64,000 nucleotides of DNA from Vicia villosa (lineage: Eukaryota; Streptophyta; Magnoliopsida; Fabales; Fabaceae): positions 73,940,364 to 74,004,363 of the forward strand of contig NC_081184.1 in the NCBI RefSeq assembly GCF_029867415.1, read 5' to 3'. Below, one piece after another: positions 20,820-32,001 of this stretch (positions within the stretch are counted from its first letter, which is position 1; each line of letters opens with the position of its first letter). The position numbers were made by a program, and so were the translations under genes. The notes below the pieces were generated by a model. That model worked only from the letters and a program-made list of their open reading frames with translations. It was not told the origin of the DNA and searched no databases.

Positions 20820-21494
20820 TTGTCAGAATCATGGCCGGCAATTCCTTTGGTGCAGGTGAGCTCGTCCGAACTAGGGCAAGTGATCTAAATGATGCAGGAA
20901 ATTTGTCCGGACCAAGGCAAATGATCCAAATGGTGCAGGTGAATTGTCCAAACTAGGACAAATGATCCAAATGGTGCAGGTGAGCTTGTCAGAGCTATGA
21001 CAAGCAATCCTATTGGTGCAGGTGAACTTGCTAGAACTATAGCAAGCAATCCTATTGGGGTCCAAACTGCGATTAGCCTACCAGCACTATGGTAAGTAAG
21101 GGGGTTCACAAAATGCGAGTAGCTTACCAGCACTATGGTAAGTGAGAGGTTCACAAACTGCAAATAGCTTACCAGCACTATGGTAAGTGAGAGGTTCACA
21201 AACTGCGAATAGCTTACCAGCACTATGGTAAGTGAGAGGTTCACAAGCTGCGAGTAGCTTACCAGCACTATGGTAAGTGAGGGGTTCACAAACTGCGAAA
21301 ACTTACCAGAACTATGGTAAGTAGGGGTTCACAAACTACGAAGACTTACTAGAACTATAGTAAGTAGGGGTTCACAAACTGTGGAGACTTACTAGAACAA
21401 TAGTAAGTGAGGGGTTCACAAACTACGAAGACTTACCAGAACTATAGTAAGTAGGGGTTCACAAACTGCGGAGGCTTGCTGGCCATAGCAAGCC
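20820..21494 (+). repeat. LARD 3' stem-loop array D (GAACTA loop)
   Basis: About 14 units have a six-base loop GAACTA (or GCACTA, GAGCTA, AAACTA) closed by stems of 6-8 bp: TTGTCC/GGACAA (20944), GCTTGTCA/TGACAAGC (20984), CTTGCTA/TAGCAAG (21027), CTTACCA/TGGTAAG (21123 and repeats), ACTTACTA/TAGTAAGT (21344) and GGCTTGCT/AGCAAGCC (21473). The array ends about 180 bp before the PPT. One unit near 21430 has a single mismatch intermediate between two stem types. Confidence 0.85.
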
Positions 21495-21670
21495 AATTAC
21501 ACAACCAACAGAGGTCCTCGCTATGTAAGACTCAGGCTTTAGCAGGACATTTCTCTTCATCCATACTCAAGCTCAAGGCAAATTTAGGGGCCTTCCAGTA
21601 TTTAATAACTCTTCGATCGGAACGACGCGAGGTCTACACACCCTCTTGTCACCCAATCCAAGGTAATTAA

Positions 21671-21681
21671 ATAGGGGCAGC
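21671..21681 (+). promoter_or_regulatory. LARD polypurine tract
   Basis: ATAGGGGCAGC ends at the base before the 3' LTR. The same tract, inverted, abuts the LTR of the minus-strand Ogre derivative at 42364. Confidence 0.85.
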
Positions 21682-24092
21682 TGTCATACCCCAAAATTTA
21701 CCTCCCACATTTCTCTCATAACAAAGGCGAAGTTCAAATCTCAAGACATGGCTCATTCAAAAGATCCAGATAATTCACAGTCAACTGATTCAAAATAAAA
21801 GGACCAAATGTGAAATAAAGGAGATCCAATTTGAATTTCTTGCAAGTGGGCCTACATTTTATGACCCAAACTTGATTCATAAGCTGTCCAAAACATATGC
21901 CAATGAATCATATCATCTTAGTTGATTTTACATGATTTTATTTCATTTAAAATTAATTTTTAATGATCTAATTAAATGAAAAATCAAATATTTGGTAGAA
22001 AATTTGTTTTGATTATATTCTAATCAATATTTATGACCAAATACATTTAATTTTCGTGCATAAGTTAAATGGAAAAGATTCATACAAATTGGGCCAAAAA
22101 TAGTAGCTTAAGATTCAAGAAAACCAAGTCAAATTCTCAAACATGGAAAGATTTGATTCAAAGAGTTTTTGGTTTTTTTCTTGACCTAATTTTATTCCCT
22201 ATAAGTATACAACATCAAGCACCAGACTAGGAGAGGCAAAAATTGAGAGAAAAACATAAGGGCAAAAACAAGAAAATCACCAAAGAACTCGGATTCGGAT
22301 TTTGAGTTTTAGGAGGTTTCAGTAAGAATTAAGAGGTGCAAACGCTTCCTTGGAGACTTCTGAACGTGTCTGGATCGAAGCACGACATCAGCACCCCCAG
22401 AAATACCTCATATTCGTCAAGGTAAGTCGTTTCAAACTTCTCTTTGATCTGAACAATACAAGCATCTTCTTAATGTTTTAATCATGTATTCTGGTTGGTA
22501 TTGATGCTCTGATCATGTCTGGATTGTTTGCTTGGAGTTTATGTGCCTTAAACATGATTTGCCATTAGAGGCCGGTTTGAGTTCTAGGTTTTCCAATTTG
22601 GGGTTTCTTATTAGGGTTAAAATTAGGGTTAATTGAATATATGAATGAACTCGCGTGGTTTAGGTGAGACGATTGCAGGGGTCGCGAAAGATTTATGTGA
22701 GAGTATAGCCTAATCGCTATTTTCGTGTTCTGATTTGCTACGAGTAAAGCCGTAGCAATTTCGTAGCTAAACTTACAGGCCTTTAGGGGAACTTGCGAAG
22801 AAGATGATGCGTTGGCATCCGTTGGTTGGATCGTTTGAATTTCGCGCGCAGAAAATTCCATTTAGGGTCACATGTTTATTTATTTGACTGGAAGCGTATA
22901 ATAATCAGATGTGTGGTTTGGCTGAGTTGGTTGTGCAGCGCGCCTGGGAGTGGAGGGTCGTGGGTTCGAGCCCTCCCTCCTTCATATTTTTAAAAAAAAC
23001 ATGTTTCCATGTGATCCCATGCATCCAGCCTAGCGCCTGTGCCATACGCCTTCAGATCTGAGCCACTCGATCTCCATTAACCTCAGATCTAACCACCCAG
23101 AATGAATACCTATATCATACAACCTCATGAATATCACATTGAATCATAATCTCAATAAAACCTAATTTCTTTTAATTATTTGTTTATTTTAAATTAAAAT
23201 ACTTATTTTAATATATATTAATTATGTTATAATTATTTTTTTAATAAAAATAAATACATGATAATTATATTAAAATTTTTAATTTGTTATTCGCGCCGAT
23301 TAAATCGATTGATCGTTGTGGTTAACAATGATTTTAATTAAAATACTGTTTAATTAAAAATAAAAATCAAACTAAATTCGATTAAATGGCTGCAATCATC
23401 TTATTGATTGTGGTGATTAATCCTGCCTCGTTCTATAATTAATCTGTTATTATTTGTGACCGTATTAACCGGTTATGAGCGGTAACAGTATAAAATAAAA
23501 TTCATAAAAATAATAAAATACAATAAGTTGTTATTAGTGATAATCGAATTAATCGATTTGAATTGGTAACAATGCAAATCCTTAATCTTTTAACTATGGT
23601 GGTCAAACCTAATGATCATTGCGGTTAATTGTGCCAAATCAGGGTTGTACGCCCAAACCCTAATAATTCTAAAATCCATTCAAATTACAAGACAAAACAA
23701 ACTGCGATAGGCTAACTAAAAGGCCTCTAAAAAATACATCTCTAATCAAATTCAAACTTTAAATGGCGTACAACCTTGCCCGAACTACGTAGACTCTGAT
23801 CCTCCCTAAGGAGGTACGTAGGCACTTGGCAACAAGGCGAGTCCCCCTCCCCCAAATCTTAATCATTTTCAATAATTAAACTTTTAACCCTAATAATTGT
23901 TTGTTACCCTTTTCTGCCATAACCCTTATCTTTGCATGTTAACCTTTAGGAAAGGGTTTTGGGTGCCTAACACCTTCCCTTAACCCGAATATAGTATCTT
24001 ACCCTTAATCTCTTAACCATTAAAGGTTTCCTATTCGCCTTGGTAGAATAGGTGGCGACTCTCTAAGTTTAAATTTTAGGCAGGTTGCTACA
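21682..24092 (+). repeat. LARD 3' LTR
   Basis: The 2411-bp partner of 12840-15250. It carries the same TATA box (22200-22209), tRNA-like module and half-PBS near its end. It is followed by the CATAT duplication and then by the resumed Ogre LTR. Confidence 0.93.
22912..22991 (+). other. tRNA-like Pol III module inside LARD 3' LTR
   Basis: Second copy of the A-box/B-box/T5 module described at 14070. In the 3' LTR a Pol III transcript would read toward the LTR end and flanking DNA. Confidence 0.55.
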
Positions 24093-24097
24093 CATAT

Positions 24098-26061
24098 GGA
24101 TATTGAAGACATTTTATCAACGAAAATTCAAAGAATTCATCAAGAATCAAAAAGTCCACAAAAAGTCAAATTAGGTTTTTTAAGTGTATTTTGACCTAAT
24201 TCATGGATCTCAAAATTTTGCTTACACACACAAAAATCTCCCAACATGAAAGTTGTAGATCTTGGCAAAAAAAACAACTTATCACACTGGAACGTTTTTC
24301 AAAAAGTGATTATTTTGAGAGATATGGAATTAAGAAGATAATTTTCAAAGACTTAAAGAATTTTTCAAGTGTTTTACTTGGATTTTTTTCTTAACATTAT
24401 GGCCATTTTTCTCAATGATCCAAAAGGAGTTTGAGGAAACTTTTAACTACTCATTTGAAGTATGTAGCAAGGGCTTTCTAAAGAACTAAGTAGCATGAAA
24501 ATCCATGGCTCCATTCATGGGATATGATTTTGTCAATATGGCACCATGAACACTTGAAAATGAAGAAGAACATGAAGAAAGTGAAGAAGTTGTGAACCAA
24601 ACTTGTTCAAATTTGAAAGATTCCTTTCTTGAAGCCCATATAACTTGTTCAAAGCACCACAATCAGAAGATTACACTTGATTTTGAGCTATAATCCAAGT
24701 GTTTAAGCCATTATCCAATTGATCATTCCATTAATGGCACAAAGTTAATACTTCCATTCTAGTAAAGTTAGCTTTATGCACAAAGTCCACTCCTTGAGCC
24801 ACTACAATGTCTCTTCTTCCTCAAAAGAAAGATAAAACTCACAAGAAAGCCTCTAAGATCAAATAATATTTTTTGCAAGCATGCTTAAAGCTTTGTACCT
24901 CACCATTGAAAACATAACTTTCTCATTTCTTCATAAACAAGCAAGATGGTACACAAGTCACATGTGAACTTAAAACTCTTAAATTTTGCCATCCACAAAC
25001 CCTAATTATTACCTATAAATAGAGGGAATTGCTCATTGCATCAGTTACACCAGAATTCTCCAAGTCATACCTCACTTGAAATTCTCCATTTTTCCATCTT
25101 TTCACTTTTATAGTGAATTCTTGTTCTAAGATTTCTGGGTGTCAACTAATGGTTTAGACAACTTCTAAACATAATTTAGAAGGTTTCTATACCTTCCTTA
25201 GCCTTCCAAACACTTCCAAACCAAAAATCACTTTTAAACCTCCATTAAAGCTTTCTTTAAGTTCATTACAAGCCAAAACTCAAACCAAACACTTAGCCAC
25301 TCAAATAACCTTTCACATAGCTTCTATATCACATATAGAAACTGTCCATAACATCCAAACACCTACCAAAGGCCTTGAACCAGAAATCACCATTTCAAAA
25401 CTCCATTAAAGAACCTTTGAACTCAAACTTGCAAAAACCAATTCCACTTGTGTGTTTTGAGGCTTTATGGTTTAGATAGCTTCTAAACCTCATATAGAAG
25501 CTATCCAAACATCTGCATTTGATTTGTAACACCATTTTCATAGCATACTAACCATAACCTTTTCAGTTTCAAGTTGAAGTCGAATTCTGAGTTGCAGGTG
25601 TGATTAAGACTTTTTAAGCCTTTCAAAAGCTTCCCTGAGGATCATATAATCTTTCTGAACACTTGAGGCAATCCCAGGTCCTCTAAATTGTGCTACACAA
25701 GTCCATTTTCAGAGGTAAGAAACTGAACTTTAAGCTTACACGTATTTGCATCATTTTAATCAGTTCTTGTTTCTATTCTACTTAGAAATATGTAGGGATC
25801 ATTAGCCCTAAGGATTTAGGGCTTAATTTTGCCTTTCCAGAATTTAATTTGAAATTTAGGTTTTAGGGTTCTTGAATGATTTCCATAAATTTTTGTTTAT
25901 CATTGACTGTTAGTTTTAATTAGTCACATGGTTGGATTCCTGATGAAATTTCGATGAACTTCCATGTTTACAATGTTGTAAATGGATGAGAAATGAAGGA
26001 GTTGAGTTTCTCAACCATGGTTTTGTTGTTGTTGTGTCACGAGGAAGAAGATGATAGTGTT
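24098..26061 (+). repeat. Ogre 3' LTR, segment 2
   Basis: This is the continuation of the LTR begun at 12281, shown by the CATAT duplication bracketing the LARD. A strong TATA box lies at 25014-25022 and a long transcribed leader would follow. No credible ORF is present. It is cut at 26061 by the Tekay derivative. Confidence 0.8.
25014..25022 (+). promoter_or_regulatory. Ogre LTR TATA box
   Basis: TATAAATAG followed by AGGGAATTGCTCATTGCATCA is the best core promoter in this LTR and resembles plant Pol II promoters. It marks the likely U3/R border. Confidence 0.6.
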
Positions 26062-26405
26062 TGTAACACCCTTCTAAACATCCTTCAAGATGTTCCAACC
26101 CAATTACCCGTCAAATCTTAATTCCAAGTCACCTTCAAGTCGGGAACAACAAACGCCAACAACGCTTGCACTGTTGCCAACAACAGCCTACTGAATCAAT
26201 CATCTTACAACTGAAACATAACCGAGAAGCGAAGCTTCTCCCCCACTTGTTTCAAACCAACTTCTGCAACAAATAACCAAGTACCGACAGTGATTCACTC
26301 ACATGTCACGTACCAAGGGATAATATGCCGACAATATTCAACTGTCGTGCAACTCAACTGACTCGACAATTGGCCGGACGAACCGACCTGCTCTGATACC
26401 ACAAT
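26062..26405 (-). repeat. 18-bp LTR stub plus duplicated leader and PBS
   Basis: Positions 26062-26079 equal the outer 18 bp of the LTR. At 26080 the sequence jumps into the leader found at 31676-32001. A second PBS, GCTCTGATACCA inverted, is at 26390-26401. The stub keeps the target duplication next to it, so the third LTR was present at integration and was removed by a later internal deletion. Confidence 0.8.
26390..26401 (-). promoter_or_regulatory. Tekay PBS, second copy
   Basis: Read on the minus strand this is TGGTATCAGAGC, matching the 3' end complement of initiator tRNA-Met. It lies four bases from the LTR end at 26406. Confidence 0.8.
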
Positions 26406-28793
26406 TGTAACACCCTTCTAAACCCCGCGGAAATTATTAAAATAATCCAGAGTAAAACATGAAAACAAGGGTGCCACAATTCCAATTAAAACAAATCATC
26501 ATAAATCAATTGTCATGCTTCACTTAGGAACGAATCATCAATTTAACAAAATCATGTTTTTACGCAACGGAATATTCATCATACGGATAAGCATAACATC
26601 ATCTATGCAATATTCCACAAAATTAATACAATAACAACACAATAGAGTAACATCATAGACTCTAAACTAGCGTTCCCCAGTGTTACAATATCAGAGCATG
26701 ACACTGACGCTATACTTAAACAAACTGGCCTATGAGCTATCCTCACCAAAGCCACAAGCCGCTATTCGCCAATCTGAAAATGTCAACAGTAAGGGTGAGT
26801 CTCGTTCAAATTAACAAATGTTATTGAATCATAAATAATAACACATCATAGTTACATCATTCACCCAATTGTTTCATAAACAGACATTCAGACAAGTTTC
26901 ATCATCACAAAACAATCAACCAACACATCATCAATATTTATAACACTGGAATACATCCAATCATGTTATAAAAGTCATGCATATGAATGCAACTGACACT
27001 ATGCATGTGGTACCAACATCATCAAATGGGAATAACCCATGACCGATCCAACATCATCAAGATACGGCCCTGCCAGCACAGATTCCACACAATGGGAATC
27101 ATGCCCTTCACTGATCCAACACACCCTTATGGATACAGTATCATCAATGAACATGAATGAATGCAAACATACATTAACATACTTATACCATCATTAAGTC
27201 TAATAAGTAACATCATCAAATACTTATTTCATCATCATCATCATCAACATCATCATCATCATCAAAGTATGTTTATATACATTAGCATCATTCAAATACA
27301 ATCAATCATCATCATCATCATTAAAGAACATACATGTAACCACATCAATCATCATCATATAATTCTCAACAAATCACCACATCATAATGTTTTTTTCAAA
27401 ACAACATCTTATATTGTCACATTTCATCATATATGTCAACAATACGTCATCCATCCAACAAACAAGATATTCACATGAATCATGTTTTAAACATAGCTTG
27501 TATCGTTACATCTTATCATATATATCCACAACACATCATACATCAAAACAAGAAAATGTTAATAAAATAAATTCAATATGCTGCTCATTTTATTATTATA
27601 ACACAAAGAATATTTCATAAGCTTCATCCTTCTCGAAACGACACTTAAAACAGACCAACGGTTCAAAAGTTATGAACTTTTCAAAATGATTCATTTTTCA
27701 AAAACCTTCAGCCGTAACGGGTTACGAAAATAATTTTTCAAAAAAAACTTCAGCCGTAACGGGTTACGAAAAGGCGTAACGGGTTACAAAAATAATTTTT
27801 CAAAAAAAGCTTCAGCCGTAACGGGTTACGAAAAGGCGTAACGGGTTACGAAGAACAATTTTCCAAAACACAGTTTCAGTCGTAACCAGCCAAAAAAACC
27901 CATTTTTCACGACCGTAACCGGTTACAAGCCCGACCGTAACCGGTTACATCACCTGTAACAGCAAAAAAGCACTTTTGACATCAGCTTATTTCCATCCAA
28001 CACGACCCAAATCGAATCATTTCGACCATGCACGAAAAACAGAATCAATTCACAATTATTCCATGTCATTTCATGCCTCAACAACACATTCAAACACAAT
28101 CAAACATCACAAACAAGCATTTACACATACTTTATCAATTTGAAACATAACATCATCCAAATTGACTCAAATCCCTAACTCTATCATATGACCCAATCGA
28201 CATGAAATAATATATCTATATCAGTCCTATTATCCATAACCCAATAATAGATGTTAATCGGAAGAGTCCCCCCTTACCTTAGCCAAGAATCTGGACTTTT
28301 CCTCTTCTTCCTCATCAAACCCGTAAGCCTTTTTCTTCACTTTCAGCAAGAATTCCCAATCTTCAAACTCGCTTATCTCCCTCATCGAGAACCTCCTGAC
28401 ACGAATTAATATATCAAATCGAAGGAAATTTTGTGTAGAATCCGAATCTTTGAGAATTACCTGATTTGGAGTTACGAGCAGAGAGTTATGACCCATTTGT
28501 GAAGGTTGCACCATGAATACGAAAATGGCTTTTGTATATGAGTTTTTCTTCTCCCCTTCTTAGGTATTTCTCCTATCTTTCTCCATTTTCTCTTATTTTC
28601 TTGTTTTATCAAAACATAACATAATTTAGTAATGGGCTTCTTTACACTAACACCCCCACATTACTAACTCCACCAATGGCCCAACACTACATTTTATTAT
28701 TTATTCCCACATAATTCCAATAAAATGCTAATTCAAATTAATTAATTCAAAACTTAATTAAATTAATTAAATAAGAAATTTTGGGATGTTACA
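26406..28793 (-). repeat. Tekay-like LTR, middle copy
   Basis: The 2388-bp LTR has ends TGTAACACCC...GATGTTACA in plus reading. It contains a CAT microsatellite (27229-27262) and a cluster of GTAAC/GTTAC palindromes (27706-27960). It differs from the 2403-bp right copy by many substitutions and microsatellite length, so it is clearly older than the LARD. Confidence 0.88.
27706..27960. repeat. CGTAAC-GTTACG palindrome cluster, middle LTR
   Basis: About seven near-palindromes, mostly CGTAACGGGTTACG, then two with GTAACCGGTTAC, separated by A-rich spacers. The equivalent cluster in the right LTR is at 33313-33560, with some units decayed. It could be a protein-binding array or structured RNA. 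Confidence 0.7.
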
Positions 28794-28806
28794 ACTCTCC
28801 CCCACT
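28794..28806 (-). promoter_or_regulatory. Tekay polypurine tract
   Basis: On the minus strand AGTGGGGGAGAGT lies directly before the LTR. The adjacent stretch reads CGAGGACGAAAACTCTTTT, a sequence commonly seen at this place in legume Tekay elements. Confidence 0.85.
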
Positions 28807-31800
28807 AAAAGAGTTTTCGTCCTCGAAAACATATCTCAAGTGAAAAGTTCCGGATAGAGTCCTTCATCTGACTCTCCAGTTCCCATGTAACATTTCAATC
28901 AGTCAATCCTCAAAAATCCATCTGACATAACCAACAGGAAGCACATCTCACGCATTCAATCTCAGCTCTTATGTCGCATTTGACCACCCAAAGGCGTACC
29001 ACTTGCTATATTTTCAAAAGGTTAACAACAATAGAACAATTGAGATACGACCCATACAATACGCCCAATAACTGAATAATATAATTACGCAACCATGGTA
29101 TGATCACATTGATCAACACTGCAGTAATGCATTCCATCTACCAAACGCATCGATCTTAAATATACTTTCCATCTGAAAGATAAAATAATACTTACACTTT
29201 TCATCAACTGCTTCCTTCAAGAAACTCAATACACATATTCCCATATCATTGAATTCCAATTATCTGACTCCTCTTATGTCACTCCATCAATTACCCAACA
29301 CTTTACATTCCGCTTTTTCCGCACTACTCTGATTACTCATCACAATCATCTATACCAATTAGACTTTTGAGTTATGCCCAACTCTGGCCCTCTTTACCCG
29401 TTCGTTCAAGAATCATTCTTTACCATCTATGGTACTAATTCACTACTCAGCAATCCTTACTCGCATCCAACGAAAACCAATTCCTAATTTACTTCCTCTA
29501 TTTAAACATACTAACCATCAGAACAAGTACACACAAGTAATTATAATCACACTCGTCAGCCTCAACACATCATTTCTTACAAAATAACTCAAATTGAGTT
29601 TCGCTCTTCTCTAAGAATTAAATCAACCGCATCCTTCTTAGAGTATAATTCCTTATTATATTTGGAATCTACAATAACATCTTACAACATCACAAAATTA
29701 TTATAGTATCATATGGTATCAACTCATCATCTTAACTTCGCCAAATACATACTCGTTAACTACGTACAACCATAATAACATATCCATCATCTCGGTAATT
29801 GTTCAAAAGAGTTATAATTCTTCGACACGACATCCTTACATCCTTTGGATTCTAAATCCAACATATAGATCAACACATAATCTCTATGTAGTCTCCCGGC
29901 ATATTAATTCCTCACTTCCCGCGAATAGTACTCATAACACTACTCCACGTCACACTTTCGCTGCGCGACTCTGATTACCCGTCTTAAGTCATTTGTCCAT
30001 CATGTTGCACTCTTTCATATTCACCTCTTCATAAGTTCACACATCATAGTGAGTGATTATTTCCACGGCTTAGTATTCATCACATCTTATACCATTAAGG
30101 TAACAAAACAAGCTCATCTCATTTATATGATTCCGTCTACTATCAACAAGAGATTAAGGATGATCAAGTCCTCAATTTGTCAATAGATAGTCGACATCCA
30201 TATTTAAGCATAAACTGTCGTTACTACATAATAGTGTCCTTCCTGAGTTTGCATTCAAACTCATCAATATCATCATAATCCAATAATTCACTTTGAGTCT
30301 TTACAACTCGCACACTCCCTTCTCATTTGATCTTGTCGGTGAGACACCAATGTCCAAACATTTTACGCAATCCGCTTCATAGTCACTTAGCATCACATAC
30401 TTGTTAAGTACTTCCAAACCTCATAATCACTAATATACTCGTACATTACTATTCATCTCGTTCCAAATCAAAATCCTCATTTTAGCAAAAGACCGCGACA
30501 ACATTCACAACTCAAGGTTTTAATCTAAATCCCATGACATTCTTCACGTCCAAATATCATTCCACTCAGAATTTCCACAAAGTCTTCCTCACATCAATAG
30601 GTGTTAGAAATTCTCTACGATTCTTCTTTTATACCCGTCGTTACTTTGGCATCACAATTACGACTTCAATTGTTCCCAAAGTTTGTTTCACCTTTACTAC
30701 TAATTCACTTCTCACTAAAATCCATCGGTACTCAAGTCATCTTTATTACCGAACATCTCATCAACTTATTCATCGATAACATATTCTACTCAATTTTGTT
30801 TCAAACAATCGCGGTAGTAGGCATTCTTATTCGACAAGTTTCACGCTTCCTTAACCTACTTCACAATATCTCCTCATAGGATCAATCTACTGTATTTATA
30901 ACTCTCCCATAAATTATAACATAATCTCTCCTCTTCGTAGGTTCAAACGGCACATTAATCCGACACTCGGAACTCAAGATATGAATTTTCCAATCATTGC
31001 CCGAAAAATGCAACACCGACATCATGCAGCGACACTCTATATGATATATCCAAAACTCCTCAATTGGTACATTCAATTCTTAAAATTACTTCTCAACAAA
31101 CCTTCTAATTATTCCTTCAATCCGTTCAACACTGACACTGACATCCCGTGCAGTACCAATATACAAGTTTAGTTATAAGAACAAGAGTAACCGCAACTTC
31201 ACCTCTTTCCAACGTCATCCTATCACAATTAATTATGTTACAGCTGCTGCAACCATTTTTATAACAAAGTTCATCTCGTTAGCTTTCCGACGCTTCAAAC
31301 GGAACTCAAATCAGATGTCCAGAACTCCAGTTATGAATTTTCGAAGTTCTACAGCTATTCAGCAATTTTCCTGCGTTTTACTTACGAAAATCTCACTCCA
31401 AAACTCATTCTCTTCAACTCGATCACATTCCAAACAACCCCTTATCATATCTCTTCACTTCCAAACATTCTTATAACTTGAGCAACACATCCTATCGCCG
31501 AAGTGCGATTTCTGCAACATTACGACAGCAATCCTCTTTGCAAACTTGCAACTGATCCTCTTCCAAGACCCAAGGCTACTCAACTGACAACTTCGCAGCA
31601 CACCAGCAGAGCTGACACATCGCAACTTTCTAATTTTCCTCTCCTACAATTAATCACCAAATACCTCTAATCATCTTCCTTCAAGATGTTCCAACCCAAT
31701 TACCCGTCAAATCTTAATTCCAAGTCACCTTCAATTCGGGAACAACAAACTCCAACAACGCTTGCACTGTTTCCAACAACAGCCTACTGAATCAATCATC

Positions 31801-31985
31801 TTACAACTGAAACATAACCGAGAAGCGAAGCTTCTCCCCCACTTGTTTCAAACCAACTTCTGCAACAAACAACCAAGTACCGACAGTGATTCACTCACAT
31901 GTCGCGTACCAAGGGATAATATGCCGACAGTATTCAACTGTCGTGCAACTCAACTGACTCGACAATTGGTCGGACGGACCGACCT
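28807..31985 (-). other. Decayed Tekay interior
   Basis: This 3.2-kb interior is far shorter than a full gag-pol. The only coding trace I can support is near 28860-28905 on the minus strand, reading VTWELESQMK, like the tail of a chromovirus chromodomain. The rest shows no protease, RT or integrase motif by eye, and frames longer than 60 codons lack domain features. The element was non-autonomous. Confidence 0.55.
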
Positions 31986-31997
31986 GCTCTGATACCA
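31986..31997 (-). promoter_or_regulatory. Tekay PBS, first copy
   Basis: The minus-strand sequence TGGTATCAGAGC lies four bases inside the 5' (right) LTR, proving the minus orientation. Confidence 0.85.
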
Positions 31998-32001
31998 CTA
32001 T

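Larger units (their letters stand above)
12840..24092 (+). mobile_element. Full-length coding-free Ogre derivative (LARD)
   Basis: This is a complete 11,253-bp insertion with two LTRs of identical length (2411 bp) and a perfect 5-bp target duplication CATAT (12835-12839 and 24093-24097). It has a PBS at 15253 and a PPT at 21671. The 6.4-kb interior has no ORF longer than about 130 codons, and the longer ones fall in simple repeats. The PBS, PPT and TGTCATACCCC terminus are Ogre-type, so it is a large retrotransposon derivative dependent on proteins supplied in trans. By eye the LTRs differ at six sites, so it inserted recently. The interior carries arrays of covarying stem-loops. Confidence 0.93.

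Noticed and set aside
20455..21289. Open frames of about 134 codons on both strands (repeated QFPSD-like and NLSLTIVLVSYSQ-like peptides)
   Set aside because: They run through tandem stem-loop arrays on both strands and are explained by repeat periodicity, not coding.
19447..21494. Regularly spaced palindromic repeats reminiscent of a CRISPR array
   Set aside because: The palindromes vary and the spacers are repeats themselves; there are no cas genes, and the array is inside a plant LTR element with a target duplication.
24203..26098. Possible host gene between LARD and Tekay elements (TATA box and splice-like motifs)
   Set aside because: The target duplications on both sides show that this is Ogre LTR; no ORF over about 63 codons has a domain.
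27161..27478. Histidine-rich ORF (and its twin at 32757-33086)
   Set aside because: It arises from a CAT microsatellite inside the Tekay LTR.
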